Part shown: positions 28,284-37,135 of the stretch, piece after piece
Numbering within the stretch: position 1 is the stretch's first letter
Layout of the letters: each line of letters begins with the position of its first letter
Origin: UBA5794 sp963714375
Lineage (GTDB): Bacteria > Actinomycetota > Acidimicrobiia > Spongiisociales > UBA5794
Reading direction: 5' to 3'
Length of the DNA: 64,000 bases
Assembly: GCA_963714375.1 (NCBI GenBank)
Contig: CAVQOG010000001.1
Location: 229,249 to 293,248 of the forward strand
The notes under the pieces: generated by a model
What the model saw: only the letters and a program-made list of their open reading frames with translations
Database searches by the model: none
Told to the model about the DNA's origin: nothing
Translations under genes and position numbers: made by a program

Positions 28284-29492
28284 CTACGAACCGGCCTCGA
28301 ATTCGAGAGGCTCTCCGGCGGTGGCAAAACCGAAGATTTCGAAGGTGGATTGATCGTCATCGCACACGATCGCCAGATCCCCAGCAGCGTCCTCTACCTC
28401 GACCGCATGTTGGGAGTCCTCGGCCCAAAGTTGGTCGTGCCCTTCGACGATCCCCGTCATCTCGCCATCCCCTGTGGTCAGGTCGAAAGAACCCGAGAAC
28501 TCGAAATCCCGGGTGTAGATCTGGTGGTCGGGTTCACCGCGGGATGTGATGTCTCCGGTATCGGATCGTTTGCGCCGTCATCGTGAAGGTGCCGTCAGCG
28601 GCGATATCGAGCATCCCCGTCACAGCGTGGTAGTAGTAGGGCGTGTCAAGTGGTCCGAGGATCTGCGTTTGAAGCATGAGGCCGCTGGGGATGATCGCGA
28701 ACACATACGGCGGAGCGAAGTTGCCATCACACAGACCGCTCGGGCTGGAATCTGCCGCATCGGCTGGCTCTTCATTGGTGTTGGTTGCCTCGCCTTCTGG
28801 GTACAACTCGCCAGTCTCTGGGTCACAGAACTGAGGGGTCTCGTGTACGCCACCGATAACCATCCCGCCGCATTCCTCCTCGCCGTCAGCGATGGGACCG
28901 TCGTAGTCGGCGTCGAGAGGCTCGAGGCCAAGAATCAGCATGTTGACTATCTGCTCCTGTGAATACCCGCTGAGGTGCAGGTGCAGGATCCACGACGTCG
29001 CCACAGCCCCGACCGGCCAATGATCGTCGACGCCCGCATGCTCGGCAGCATCCTGCCTCAGCTGCTCGATCGGGACCAGGTCGTCGTGTTCCTGGGCAAA
29101 GGAGCTGGCCCTGAGTGCCAAGGGCCAGCTGCTCGGTTCGTCGGCTGGTAAGGCAGAGATCCCCCAGCGGCTACGGTTCGCCTGCACACCGGCGATCGAT
29201 CCATCGGCGGCCAACGAGCACTGACGATGGCGACCTCGATCTGATTGATGGAGTAGCCGGTGTCACCGGCCAAAAGGACCGCGCCAGCTGCCGTATCGTC
29301 GTCGCCAAGATGGTCAACCAAGGTCACCGCCAACTCACTGGCAAGCTTCACGGTTGGGTCGTCCGCGACGTCGATGGATAGATCGGTTTCGGAATCGATG
29401 GGTCCGGCATCAACCGACGAGCCATCGCCGCCAGCACACGCTGTGGCGATCAACGCCACGCCGGCCAGCCAGCACACCCATCTGAATCCCAT
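28284..29492 (-). CDS. Secreted lipoprotein, hypothetical (two frameshifts)
   Basis: Read across two single-base breaks, this is one protein of about 400 residues. The N-terminal frame starts at the ATG at 29,492 with a lipoprotein signal ('VCWLAGVALIATACAGG'). A break near 29,218 leads into 'LAADGSIAGVQANRSRWGIS' and 'SGYSQEQIVNMLILGLEP'. A second break near 28,562 leads from 'FTMTAQTI' into 'DTGDITSRGEPDHQIYTRDF' and on to a TAG at 28,284. The C-terminal half looks like a beta-rich domain ('FEFSGSFDLTTGDGEMTG'). No family recognised. The stop lies just beyond the tRNA-derived repeats. Confidence 0.7.
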
Positions 29493-29590
29493 GATTATCC
29501 ACCTCCCCGGCAACCGTGGCTGGCCACACTAGTGGAAGCATTGGGAGGGAACGGATACCCACCGATCGCGCACCGGAATGGATTCGTCGA

Positions 29591-30994
29591 TCAGGCCACA
29601 CCCGATCCACCAAGTGTTGCCGGGTTCAGTCGGACCTCGACTCTCGTCCCGCCCATCGGAGAATCTGTGATCGTGACTACTCCGGCGTGTGCGGCCGCAA
29701 CCTCGCTCACGATTGCGAGACCGAGACCGCTGCCACCATCGGCGCGTGCCCGAGCATCATCGGTCCGGACGAATCGATCGAAGATACGTGTTCTGTCCTC
29801 GATCGGGATACCCGGGCCATCATCGTCGACCGTCATCAGAACGTCCGCTCCGTCACGTCCCAGTGTGACGACAACACCGTCGGTCGCGTAGCGAACCGCG
29901 TTGTCCATGAGATTGCGGACAAGACGCGTTAGCTGGGAGAGATCGCCCTGGATTCGAACGGCTTCGACGCCCGACACGTCGACGGGTACACGAGTCGGAC
30001 GTTTTGCCTCGGTGTACACCACGTCGTCCAGGTCGATGTCCGTTGCGACGATCGGATGGCCCTCATCGAGCCGTGCAAGGAGGAGCAACCCATCGATGAG
30101 TTCACTCAGTCGTTCTTGTTCGGTGAGGACAATTTTGGCGGTTTCCTCCCAGTCTGTAGTGTCGGTATTGGTGAGGCCGACCTCGAGGTGCGCGCGACTG
30201 GTGGCTACCGGGTTTCGCAATTCATGTGACGCATCGGAGACGAATTCTCGCTGTCTCCGCCTGCCGGACGACAACCGGTCCAGCATCGTATTCATCGTGC
30301 GTGCGAGGTGTGCAACCTCATCCCGGCTGCTCGGAACCGGTACCCGCTCATCGAGCCGATCGTCGGTGATTCGCTCGACCTGATTGGTAATCGCGGCGAC
30401 TGGACGAAATGCCCGACCCGTCACGAACCATGCGAGGACAGCGACCAAGGCGATGAGCGACGGAATCACGAAGACGAGCGTGTTTCTCAGGGCGTCGACT
30501 CCGGCCTCAACCCGTGCAAGCGAAGATTCCGCAACCAACGTGAAAGTGGCATCCCCCACATCAACAGGAAGGCTGGTCACGAGGTCGCCAAACGCAACGC
30601 CAGATGGCTCATCTTCGATTGACTCGACGGTGAAGCCCTGCTCGTAAGCGCCATTGGACGCAGCAATCATGCCCCGACTGACAAAGATTTCGGGAGGCGT
30701 CGCACCGAACACGACGCCTTGATCGTCGGTGAGCTGATAGGTGGTGCCGTCGACTCCCACCGGTAGAGGGAAGACGGATACACCCGAGCCCACCGATACG
30801 TCCAGCGCGGTAATGTCCTGCGCCAGGACCTCAAGTTCCGCCAGATCTTGGGCGCGGAGGTCGTCCACCCACGCCGTCTCGGCGCGGTTGAGGAGGAACC
30901 AACCCCCAAGGAACAGCGCTGTTCCGAACAACACGGTCACCGCGATCGTGAGGCGCCCACGTACCGACATCGTCCACTCCATTGCGATTTTCAT
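29591..30994 (-). CDS. Sensor histidine kinase of a two-component system
   Basis: The 467-residue protein has a TM helix at 16-36, an extracytoplasmic sensor domain (about 37-170), a second TM helix at 173-192, a HAMP linker, HisKA with His257 in 'FVSDASHELRNPVATS', and HATPase with 'LVRNLMDNAVRYA', 'DDDGPGIP' and 'GSGLGLAIVSEVAAAH'. The sensor domain is all that could bind the signal; its ligand is unknown. It overlaps the response regulator gene by four bases, so the pair is coupled and read away from the efflux operon at 31,793. Confidence 0.93.
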   Translation of the reverse strand: MKIAMEWTMSVRGRLTIAVTVLFGTALFLGGWFLLNRAETAWVDDLRAQDLAELEVLAQDITALDVSVGSGVSVFPLPVGVDGTTYQLTDDQGVVFGATPPEIFVSRGMIAASNGAYEQGFTVESIEDEPSGVAFGDLVTSLPVDVGDATFTLVAESSLARVEAGVDALRNTLVFVIPSLIALVAVLAWFVTGRAFRPVAAITNQVERITDDRLDERVPVPSSRDEVAHLARTMNTMLDRLSSGRRRQREFVSDASHELRNPVATSRAHLEVGLTNTDTTDWEETAKIVLTEQERLSELIDGLLLLARLDEGHPIVATDIDLDDVVYTEAKRPTRVPVDVSGVEAVRIQGDLSQLTRLVRNLMDNAVRYATDGVVVTLGRDGADVLMTVDDDGPGIPIEDRTRIFDRFVRTDDARARADGGSGLGLAIVSEVAAAHAGVVTITDSPMGGTRVEVRLNPATLGGSGVA

Positions 30995-31659
30995 GAGGCA
31001 GCCCTGTAACCGATGCCGCGGATCGTCTCGATGGTTTTCGCCCCGAATGGTCGGTCGATCTTGTTGCGTAGGTAGCCGATGTAGACCTCAACGATGTTCG
31101 GGTTCCCGAAGTAGTCGAGTCCCCATACCTTGTCGATAAGTTCTTGTTTCGGGATCACACGGTCAGGTTCGAGCATCAGCGCCTCGAGGAGCGTGAACTC
31201 TCGAGCAGTGAGCGAGAGTTCGGTCTCACCTCTGGTGCACTTTCTTGTCATAGTGTTCAGCGTGAGGTCACCAATCGTGAGCACGTCGGGTTGGATCGAG
31301 CTACGTCTTCTGATCAAGGCTCTGAGTCTTGCGAGAAGCACCACGAACGAGAACGGCTTGGTTACGTAGTCGTCGGCCCCGAGATCAAGACCCTCAGCTT
31401 CGTCGTACTCGCCGTCTTTGGCCGTGAGCATCAGAATCGGTGTCTGTACGCCCTCTTCGCGCAAAGTTGCACACACCCGGTATCCGTTCAAACCGGGGAG
31501 GAGTATGTCCAGGATGATCGCGTCGAATTGGCCCTCCTGGGCGCGCCACAGGCCCTCAACGCCGTCGTGGGCAGTTTCGACCAGGTAGCCCTCTGCTGCG
31601 AGTCCGGTCGAAATCGCTGTGGCCAGGTTCACTTCATCTTCAACAACAAGTACGCGCAT
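30991..31659 (-). CDS. OmpR-family response regulator
   Basis: The 222-residue regulator has a receiver domain with phospho-acceptor Asp51 in 'FDAIILDILLPGLNGYRV', Thr/Lys switch residues in 'ILMLTAKD' and 'DDYVTKPFSF', and a C-terminal winged helix ('LSLTAREFTLLEALM', 'VYIGYLRNKIDRP'). The ATG at 31,659 puts 'MRVLVVEDEV' at the N-terminus; the longer open frame upstream is not coding. It probably binds the CTCTCAG array 27-75 bases upstream and controls itself and the divergent efflux operon. Confidence 0.95.
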   Translation of the reverse strand: MRVLVVEDEVNLATAISTGLAAEGYLVETAHDGVEGLWRAQEGQFDAIILDILLPGLNGYRVCATLREEGVQTPILMLTAKDGEYDEAEGLDLGADDYVTKPFSFVVLLARLRALIRRRSSIQPDVLTIGDLTLNTMTRKCTRGETELSLTAREFTLLEALMLEPDRVIPKQELIDKVWGLDYFGNPNIVEVYIGYLRNKIDRPFGAKTIETIRGIGYRAAS

Positions 31660-31685
31660 GGTGCTCCCATTATTGCTGCATCCTC

Positions 31686-31733
31686 CTGAGAGGAAGCTGA
31701 GAAACCTCTCAGTCGCTCTCAGCCTCCTCTCAG
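31686..31733. promoter_or_regulatory. Helically phased CTCTCAG array between regulator and efflux operon
   Basis: CTCTCAG occurs at 31,706, 31,716 and 31,727, and its inverse CTGAGAG at 31,686, with CTGAGAA at 31,697. Steps are 10-11 bases, one helical turn, so all sites face one side of the DNA. OmpR-family proteins bind tandem direct repeats at this spacing. The array sits where the -35 region of the lipoprotein operon should be, with a CATGAT -10-like box at 31,746. Binding by the adjacent regulator is inferred. Confidence 0.65.
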
Positions 31734-31792
31734 AAGCGATTCGACATGATGACCCCCGAATCGATTGTCCAGACCCAAGGAGAGACACCACG

Positions 31793-32365
31793 ATGAAATC
31801 ACGACACAGGATTGCTGGCCTCGCAGCCGCGACGGCTCTTGTGCTGGCCGCATGCGCAACCGGCAGCGACACATCACCATCGATCCCAAGCCTGATCGAT
31901 GCTTCGTCGAATTCCGACGGCACCCCGACGACCATGACGGCTGTTGACACGGAGATGGCGATGCGTGAGTACACGGAGTGCATGCGTGAACACGGCGTCG
32001 ACATGCCTGATCCCACTGTGCAAGACGGGGTTGTTACGAATAGCGTGAGCACAGACGACTTCGAGGCGTCCGAGGGAGCCGTCGAGGAATGTTCACCCCT
32101 TCTCGAGGCCGCGTTTGGAGATTTCGAGCTGTCTCCTGAGGAGCAGGCAGAGTTCATGGATCAGCAGCTGGCGTTTGCCAAGTGCATGCGGGACCGCGGC
32201 CTCGACTGGCCAGACCCGTCACCCGACGGAATCAACATGATTCAATTCGGTGGCGACGGTGAGTTCGATACCGAAGTCTTGAACGAGGCGATGGACGCCT
32301 GCTCGTCAGAGACGTTTGGGGGCTCGTTTGGCGTTGAGTTCTCGGAAGCCGGCCCGCAAGGATGA
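31793..32365 (+). CDS. Lipoprotein with a twofold Cys-Met motif
   Basis: The 190-residue lipoprotein (lipobox 'LVLAACATG') contains the same motif twice: 'YTECMREHGVDMPDP' and 'FAKCMRDRGLDWPDP', each followed about 50 residues on by another Cys ('VEECSPLL', 'MDACSSETF'). The paired pattern suggests an internal duplication forming two disulphide-held helical hairpins. It is the first gene of the efflux operon, with an AAGGAG ribosome site, and overlaps the adaptor start by four bases. A role as substrate sensor or chaperone for the efflux system is inferred from position only. Confidence 0.75.
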   Translation: MKSRHRIAGLAAATALVLAACATGSDTSPSIPSLIDASSNSDGTPTTMTAVDTEMAMREYTECMREHGVDMPDPTVQDGVVTNSVSTDDFEASEGAVEECSPLLEAAFGDFELSPEEQAEFMDQQLAFAKCMRDRGLDWPDPSPDGINMIQFGGDGEFDTEVLNEAMDACSSETFGGSFGVEFSEAGPQG

Positions 32366-33402
32366 AACGAATCGCCACATGGGTGCTCAGTGCGATCGGC
32401 GTCGCTGGCCTCCTCGTTGCTGGCGTGTGGTTCGTGTCGACTGGGGACTCCCCGGCTGAAGCCACTGTCACGGCGGAACCGGCTGAACGCCAGACCGCGA
32501 CAGTGGTCCGCCGAGACCTTCAGCAGAGCGAGGAGTTCGCCGGAACGGTTGGCTACGGTGACGTCTTCAGCCTTCCGGGCGAGGCTTTCGGGACGGTGAC
32601 CTGGGTGCCGGAGCCGGACGCGATTCTCACGTCCGACGACGTCGTCTACAAGGTGAACGAACAACCGACCTACTGGACCCAAGGTGACGTCCCCATGTAC
32701 CGCACCTTGCAACGCGGGTCCAAGGGAGTCGATGTCGAGCAACTCCAGACGTACCTGAGGGGTATTGGCTATCTCGACGCTGCCTATGACATCGACGGAG
32801 AATTCGACACGGTCCTCCGGGCGGCCGTGAAGCAGTGGCAAGATGACCGCGGCATCGATGCCACGGGTCGGATTGGTGCCTCCCAGCTTCTGTTTCTTCC
32901 GTACGAATCGCTCCGAGTTGCGACCGTCCCTCGTATCGGCGAGCAGGCGGCTGGCGGTGTCATCGAGATCACAGAGCCGTCTCTGTTCGTGTCGGCCGAG
33001 GTATCTGCCCGTAAAAAGCGGGCCTTTGAGGGGGATCCGACCATCGAGGTCACGCTCGCCGACGGTTCACGGTATCCCGCGGCGGTCGAATCGATCGAAG
33101 CAGTGCAGTCCCAGGATCCGTTCGGTGAGCAGAAGTTCAAGGTGCGTCTCACCTTGGACGCACCTGCTGGCCAGCCACCAGGTGAGGTCAAAGTCGGTGT
33201 TATCGACATGCTCGCCACGAATGTGCTTGCGGTTCCGGTCAGCGCATTGGTGGCACTGGTCGAAGGTGGTTTCGCTGTCGAGGTCGCCGAAAGTGATGGC
33301 AGCACGGCATACACCGCGGTCGAAATCGGCGAGTTCGCCGACGGCTGGGTCGAGGTCGCTGGAGACATTGCCGAGGGTGATGACGTGGTGGTGCCATCGT
33401 GA
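32362..33402 (+). CDS. Efflux periplasmic-type adaptor with peptidoglycan-binding domain
   Basis: The 346-residue protein has an N-terminal membrane anchor ('WVLSAIGVAGLLVAGVWFV'), a barrel-like start, a PG_binding_1 domain ('GSKGVDVEQLQTYLRGIGYL' to 'AAVKQWQDDRGIDATG', about 115-165) and a HlyD/MacA-like beta-barrel with 'NVLAVPVSALVAL'. Such adaptors pair with MacB-type ABC transporters in Gram-positive bacteria. The PG-binding domain probably anchors it in the wall, in place of the hairpin that reaches TolC in Gram-negatives. Coupled to its neighbours on both sides by four-base overlaps. Confidence 0.88.
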   Translation: MKRIATWVLSAIGVAGLLVAGVWFVSTGDSPAEATVTAEPAERQTATVVRRDLQQSEEFAGTVGYGDVFSLPGEAFGTVTWVPEPDAILTSDDVVYKVNEQPTYWTQGDVPMYRTLQRGSKGVDVEQLQTYLRGIGYLDAAYDIDGEFDTVLRAAVKQWQDDRGIDATGRIGASQLLFLPYESLRVATVPRIGEQAAGGVIEITEPSLFVSAEVSARKKRAFEGDPTIEVTLADGSRYPAAVESIEAVQSQDPFGEQKFKVRLTLDAPAGQPPGEVKVGVIDMLATNVLAVPVSALVALVEGGFAVEVAESDGSTAYTAVEIGEFADGWVEVAGDIAEGDDVVVPS

Positions 33403-34100
33403 ACCCTGTGCTTGAACTCGACCGCGTCACCAAGGAGTACCCCGGCAGCCCAGCGGTGCGGGCTCTCGCCGAAGTGACGCTCACCGTCGAAGAGGGGGAG
33501 TTGATTGCCGTGGTGGGTGCATCGGGTTCGGGGAAGTCGACACTGCTCAACGTGGTCGGCACGTTGGCTCGTCCAACCTCAGGGTCGGTCCGCCTCGAAG
33601 GACGCGATACAGCGACGCGATCGGACCGTGCGCTTGCCGGCATCAGAGCGGGACGGATCGGCTTCGTATTCCAGCAGTTCCACCTTCTTCCCGGACTCAC
33701 ATCGGTCGAAAACGTTGCGGCGGGACTCATGTACCGAGGCGTACGCCGGCATCACCGTCGGGATGCGGCGATTGAGACACTGCACCGAGTGGGTCTTGGT
33801 CACCGGATCCACCACAAACCGAGCCAGCTCTCTGGCGGCGAACGACAGCGCGTCGCCATAGCGCGGGCCATCGTCGGCGACCCGGCCCTCGTCCTCGCTG
33901 ACGAGCCGACTGGGAATCTCGACTCACATACCAGCCGGGAGATCATCGATCTCATCCTTGGCCTCAACCAGCAAGGTTCCACAATCCTCCTGATCACCCA
34001 CGACGCCGAGATCGCCCGACGCCTGCCGAGACACATCACGATTGCTGATGGCCGGGTCCGAGATGACAGCCAGCCAACGGTCGGGGTCACGACTACATGA
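33399..34100 (+). CDS. MacB-type ABC transporter ATP-binding protein
   Basis: The 233-residue ATPase has Walker A 'VVGASGSGKSTLLNVVG', signature 'LSGGERQRVAIARAIVG' and Walker B 'LVLADEPTGNLDSHTSR', typical of the LolD/MacB group. It powers the permease encoded next. It overlaps the adaptor and permease genes by four bases each, so all four operon genes are coupled. Confidence 0.95.
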   Translation: MNPVLELDRVTKEYPGSPAVRALAEVTLTVEEGELIAVVGASGSGKSTLLNVVGTLARPTSGSVRLEGRDTATRSDRALAGIRAGRIGFVFQQFHLLPGLTSVENVAAGLMYRGVRRHHRRDAAIETLHRVGLGHRIHHKPSQLSGGERQRVAIARAIVGDPALVLADEPTGNLDSHTSREIIDLILGLNQQGSTILLITHDAEIARRLPRHITIADGRVRDDSQPTVGVTTT

Positions 34101-35299
34101 AGACGTCAGCAGCCAAGAGTCGGTTCCGCGGCGTCGATCTCCTTGCGAGTGGAACGCAGGGACTACGCGTCCGGCGCGCCCGAACTTTGCTCACTGCCAT
34201 CGGCATCGCCATTGGCATCGCCGCGATGATCGGCGTGGTCGGTATCTCGTCATCCTCAAAGGCCGCGCTGCTGCGCCAGATCGACGATCTGGGTACCAAC
34301 CTTCTGGCGGTCCAAGCAGGGCAGTCGCTCTTCGGAGATGATGCAACGCTGCCCGATGAAGCGTCGGCAATGATTCGCCGTGTGCCGCCGGTTGACGATG
34401 CAGCCGCTATCACCGCTGTCCGGACCGCAGTTCGTCGAAACCACCTCGTCTCGCGGGACGAGACCGGAGGGATCTCCGTCTATGCAGCCGAACCAGAGAC
34501 CTTCGAGACACTCGGTGCCCAACTCTCCCGAGGCCGACTTCTCGACGCCGCGACGTCCGAGGTACCGGCGATCGTGCTTGGCAGTGTCGCAGCGGAACGC
34601 CTCGGAATCACCGACCTCACAGCCGGTCCCATGGTGGATCTCGACGGGCACTGGTTCAACGTCATCGGGATCCTTGACTCGCTCCCGCTCAGCCCGGACC
34701 TCGACCGAGCGGCGTTCATCGGTTACGGCGTTGCTTCGAAGCTGTACGACACGAAGGCGAGCGCAACGACGATCTACGTGCGAACCCACCCAGATCAGGT
34801 TGAGGCCGTGAGGAGCCTCCTTGCAAGAACGGCGAATCCTGAGGCACCCAACGAAGTCGAGGTATCCCGACCCTCCGATGCGCTCGAAGCCAAGGCTGCC
34901 GTTGACCAGAACTTGACGAAACTGCTCCTGGCGCTCGGTGCCGTCGCCCTTGTCGTTGGAGGGGTGGGTATCGCGAACGTGATGGTCATCTCGGTTCTTG
35001 AGCGACGGTCCGAAATCGGTCTCCGTCGCGCCCTGGGAGCCAAACGAAGCCACATTGCTGGACAGTTCCTCACTGAGAGCATCCTCCTCGCCACAATCGG
35101 AGGAATCGTTGGGGTAGCGCTCGGCGCGGGCATCACAAAGCTGTATGCCAGTCGACAGGGTTGGTTCGTGGACATCCCGCTCGAAGCCCTCGCTGCCGGG
35201 ATTGGAGTAGCCCTACTGGTGGGCGCAATCGCCGGGCTCTACCCCTCAATCCGAGCAGCGCGCATGGACCCCGCCGAAGCGGTCCATCCCGCTGGATGA
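34097..35299 (+). CDS. MacB-type ABC transporter permease
   Basis: The 400-residue permease has a MacB-like layout: a TM helix ('TLLTAIGIAIGIAAMIGVVG'), a large extracytoplasmic core domain (about 55-275), and an FtsX domain with three TM helices ('LLLALGAVALVVGGVGIANV', 'TIGGIVGVALGAGI', 'GIGVALLVGAIAGLYPSI'). 'ERRSEIGLRRALGAKRSHI' is the coupling helix that contacts the ATPase. With the adaptor it forms a mechanotransmission-type efflux pump, probably for an antimicrobial compound or a lipid-like molecule. It ends the operon. Confidence 0.94.
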   Translation: MKTSAAKSRFRGVDLLASGTQGLRVRRARTLLTAIGIAIGIAAMIGVVGISSSSKAALLRQIDDLGTNLLAVQAGQSLFGDDATLPDEASAMIRRVPPVDDAAAITAVRTAVRRNHLVSRDETGGISVYAAEPETFETLGAQLSRGRLLDAATSEVPAIVLGSVAAERLGITDLTAGPMVDLDGHWFNVIGILDSLPLSPDLDRAAFIGYGVASKLYDTKASATTIYVRTHPDQVEAVRSLLARTANPEAPNEVEVSRPSDALEAKAAVDQNLTKLLLALGAVALVVGGVGIANVMVISVLERRSEIGLRRALGAKRSHIAGQFLTESILLATIGGIVGVALGAGITKLYASRQGWFVDIPLEALAAGIGVALLVGAIAGLYPSIRAARMDPAEAVHPAG

Positions 35300-35416
35300 C
35301 GTGGAGTTGTCGCGTGTCGATCGGTGAGGTGGGCCGCGACGACAATCGACCTCCCAAGTTCGCCACCTCGGCAGCATCGTATTCGGTTCAAGCGACCGGC
35401 TCGATAGATTCACCGC

Positions 35417-35536
35417 ATGGCGTCACGGGTTTCGAACATCGGTATCAACTGCGAGAACGCCTTCGAGCTGTCCGAGTGGTGGAAGGTGGTTCTCGGTTTC
35501 TCCGGTTCGCCGTGCGAACCACGGCTGAACGCATGA
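35417..35536 (+). pseudogene. N-terminal fragment of a VOC/glyoxalase-like gene
   Basis: Forty codons beginning 'MASRVSNIGINCENAFELSE' then 'WWKVVLGFSGSP' match the first strand and helix of small VOC-family proteins, then a stop follows and the rest is absent. The next gene on the other strand occupies the space, so this is a remnant, unless larger sequence errors hide more. Confidence 0.5.
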
Positions 35537-35551
35537 CAGCTGTCCCTCAGA

Positions 35552-35914
35552 TCACGACCGCTTTTTGGTTGGCTTTGGTTCCAGGGTTTCGATCCACGTG
35601 AACGACTTCTCGATCCAAGGGACGAGTTGCTTGGTATCGCTCAAGAGGTCGTCTGGGACCGACACGTAACCCCTCATGACGCTTCCGTACTGCATGACCG
35701 GACCGCTTTCATATGCGGCGAGGAACTCGTCGGTCAGCTCATCTGAAAGACGGATCGCCATCGCTCCTTCACGGTCGAGAAAGCTGAACATATGGCCGTT
35801 TCTCGACGTGTAGGGGTTCTTCGCCCCTTTGACCAGTTCACCCGCAGCATCCACAGCGGCGGCGTAACGCTCAAGTGCACCTGGAGGTCCCTGGTAGTCG
35901 GATCCACGTGGCAT
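35552..35914 (-). CDS. Small conserved hypothetical protein (TfoX-N/YjbR-like)
   Basis: The 120-residue soluble protein has 'YTSRNGHMFSFLDREGAMAI', 'MQYGSVMRGYVSVPDDLL' and a C-terminal 'SFTWIETLEPKP', a pattern of small conserved proteins often assigned to TfoX-N-like or MmcQ/YjbR-like folds. The assignment is uncertain and the role unknown. A strong GGAAAGGAG site precedes the ATG. It follows the YdeI-like gene on the same strand by about 50 bases, and both are of the kind found together in actinobacteria. Confidence 0.65.
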   Translation of the reverse strand: MPRGSDYQGPPGALERYAAAVDAAGELVKGAKNPYTSRNGHMFSFLDREGAMAIRLSDELTDEFLAAYESGPVMQYGSVMRGYVSVPDDLLSDTKQLVPWIEKSFTWIETLEPKPTKKRS

Positions 35915-35962
35915 GGGTGCTCCTTTCCGCGGGCAGCTCGCCTTTGGTCTTCCTCGTTCTGA

Positions 35963-36544
35963 CTACTTGTCGCGGAGCCCCTTGCCGCTCTGGATTGCTT
36001 GTGCGTACTTCTCGACTCGTGAGATACGGGTCTTGGCTTGCTTGGCGCCTGCGAAGTACAAGTTGTACTCGCGCTGGCGGCCCGGCGTGAGCGACTCGAA
36101 CGCTGCCTTGAGTCGGGGGTCCTGGTCAAGTCGATCCTGAAGCTCCTCGACAAGGACCAGCTCGGGTGCCGGGCCCAGCTCGAGTCCAGCCTCCTCGACA
36201 TCGATTGCCTCGCCAAGGTAACTCGTTACGGTGTCGGTCAGGCGTGCCACGTCCTCAACTGAGGTGAACCGAATACGACGTGCGTGTCTTGAGTTCGGTC
36301 CTTGCTCCTGAAGAACGCCGTCCGGATCGCTCAGCAGGGCACCTTTGAAGAACATCAGGGCGAGGTGGTCCTTCATCTCTTGGAGGATCACGACGTTTGC
36401 ACCGTCGTGGCTGTAGCAGGGCTTGCCCCACTTGAACTCCTCGGTCAGCCCGGCTCCCAACAGGATCGGTCGCAGACCGGTGATCTCGTCCGGCCACTTG
36501 TCTGACCGTGCGATATATGCGTCAACTTTGGGATTCAAGGTCAC
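35963..36544 (-). CDS. YdeI/OmpD-associated family protein
   Basis: About 193 residues. The N-terminal DUF1801-like domain has 'LGAGLTEEFKWGKPCYSHDG' and 'VVILQEMKDHLALMFFKGAL'. The C-terminal YdeI/OmpD-like tail has 'LTPGRQREYNLYFAGAKQ' and 'RISRVEKYAQAIQSGKG'. In E. coli YdeI has been tied to polymyxin tolerance; a general biochemical role is not known. The start is GTG (36,544) or TTG (36,538); the longer open frame upstream has no homology. Confidence 0.85.
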   Translation of the reverse strand: MTLNPKVDAYIARSDKWPDEITGLRPILLGAGLTEEFKWGKPCYSHDGANVVILQEMKDHLALMFFKGALLSDPDGVLQEQGPNSRHARRIRFTSVEDVARLTDTVTSYLGEAIDVEEAGLELGPAPELVLVEELQDRLDQDPRLKAAFESLTPGRQREYNLYFAGAKQAKTRISRVEKYAQAIQSGKGLRDK

Positions 36545-36677
36545 TCCGATGAATCGATGTGCGGACTCGCCACCGTAACACACACGTTCGATGAGAATAG
36601 CGAGGCACCGCTCGCCCGTCGGAAGTGTCGACAGCAGGGCCCAGAGTCGCTGGGCTGCATGCGACGAGGAGGCCATC

Positions 36678-37115
36678 TTGACCGAATCCAAAGACCAGAA
36701 GGAGACTGCGAAGCCAGTTCTTCTCTCAGGAGGAAACCCGCAGATCGCCAAGGGTGACGGTCACGCGGTCGTGCAGAGGTACCTCGACGCCATGCCCGGC
36801 TGGAAAGGCGATGTCGGACGCAAACTCGATGAACTCATCGCTTACGCTGTCCCGGACGTTCGCAAGGCGGTGCGGTGGAACAGCCCGTTCTACGGCATCG
36901 AGGGGGATGGATGGTTCCTCAGCTTCCACTGCCTCACCAAGTACATCAAGGTGGGGTTCTTCCGGGGCGTGTCGCTGAGTCCGATGCCGCCTGTCGAGTC
37001 GAAACAGAAGGAAGTGCGCTATCTCCACATCTCCGAGGGCGAGGTGTTCGACGAAGCCCAATTTTCCTCTTGGGTGAAGCAGGCAAGCGAGTTGCCTGGT
37101 GACCCAGTCTTCTGA
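36678..37115 (+). CDS. DUF1801 protein
   Basis: The 145-residue protein carries the DUF1801 pattern: 'VRKAVRWNSPFYGIEGDGWF', 'SFHCLTKYIKVGFFRG' and a C-terminal 'EVRYLHISEGEVFDEAQF'. The fold is shared with the neighbouring YdeI-like protein, so the two may have arisen by duplication. The start is TTG at 36,678, chosen because GAGGAGG lies five bases upstream. Function unknown. Confidence 0.85.
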   Translation: MTESKDQKETAKPVLLSGGNPQIAKGDGHAVVQRYLDAMPGWKGDVGRKLDELIAYAVPDVRKAVRWNSPFYGIEGDGWFLSFHCLTKYIKVGFFRGVSLSPMPPVESKQKEVRYLHISEGEVFDEAQFSSWVKQASELPGDPVF

Positions 37116-37135
37116 CACGCGTCGCTCTCGCAGCC

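Noticed and set aside
27710..28586. Plus-strand open frames across the repeats
   Set aside because: They are made of the tandem units and tRNA 3' end, repeat the same peptide, and have no start signals; the real gene here is the minus-strand lipoprotein.
35161..35601. Plus-strand frame after the permease
   Set aside because: It starts inside the permease in another frame and has no domain similarity; only the short VOC-like fragment in a different frame is supported.
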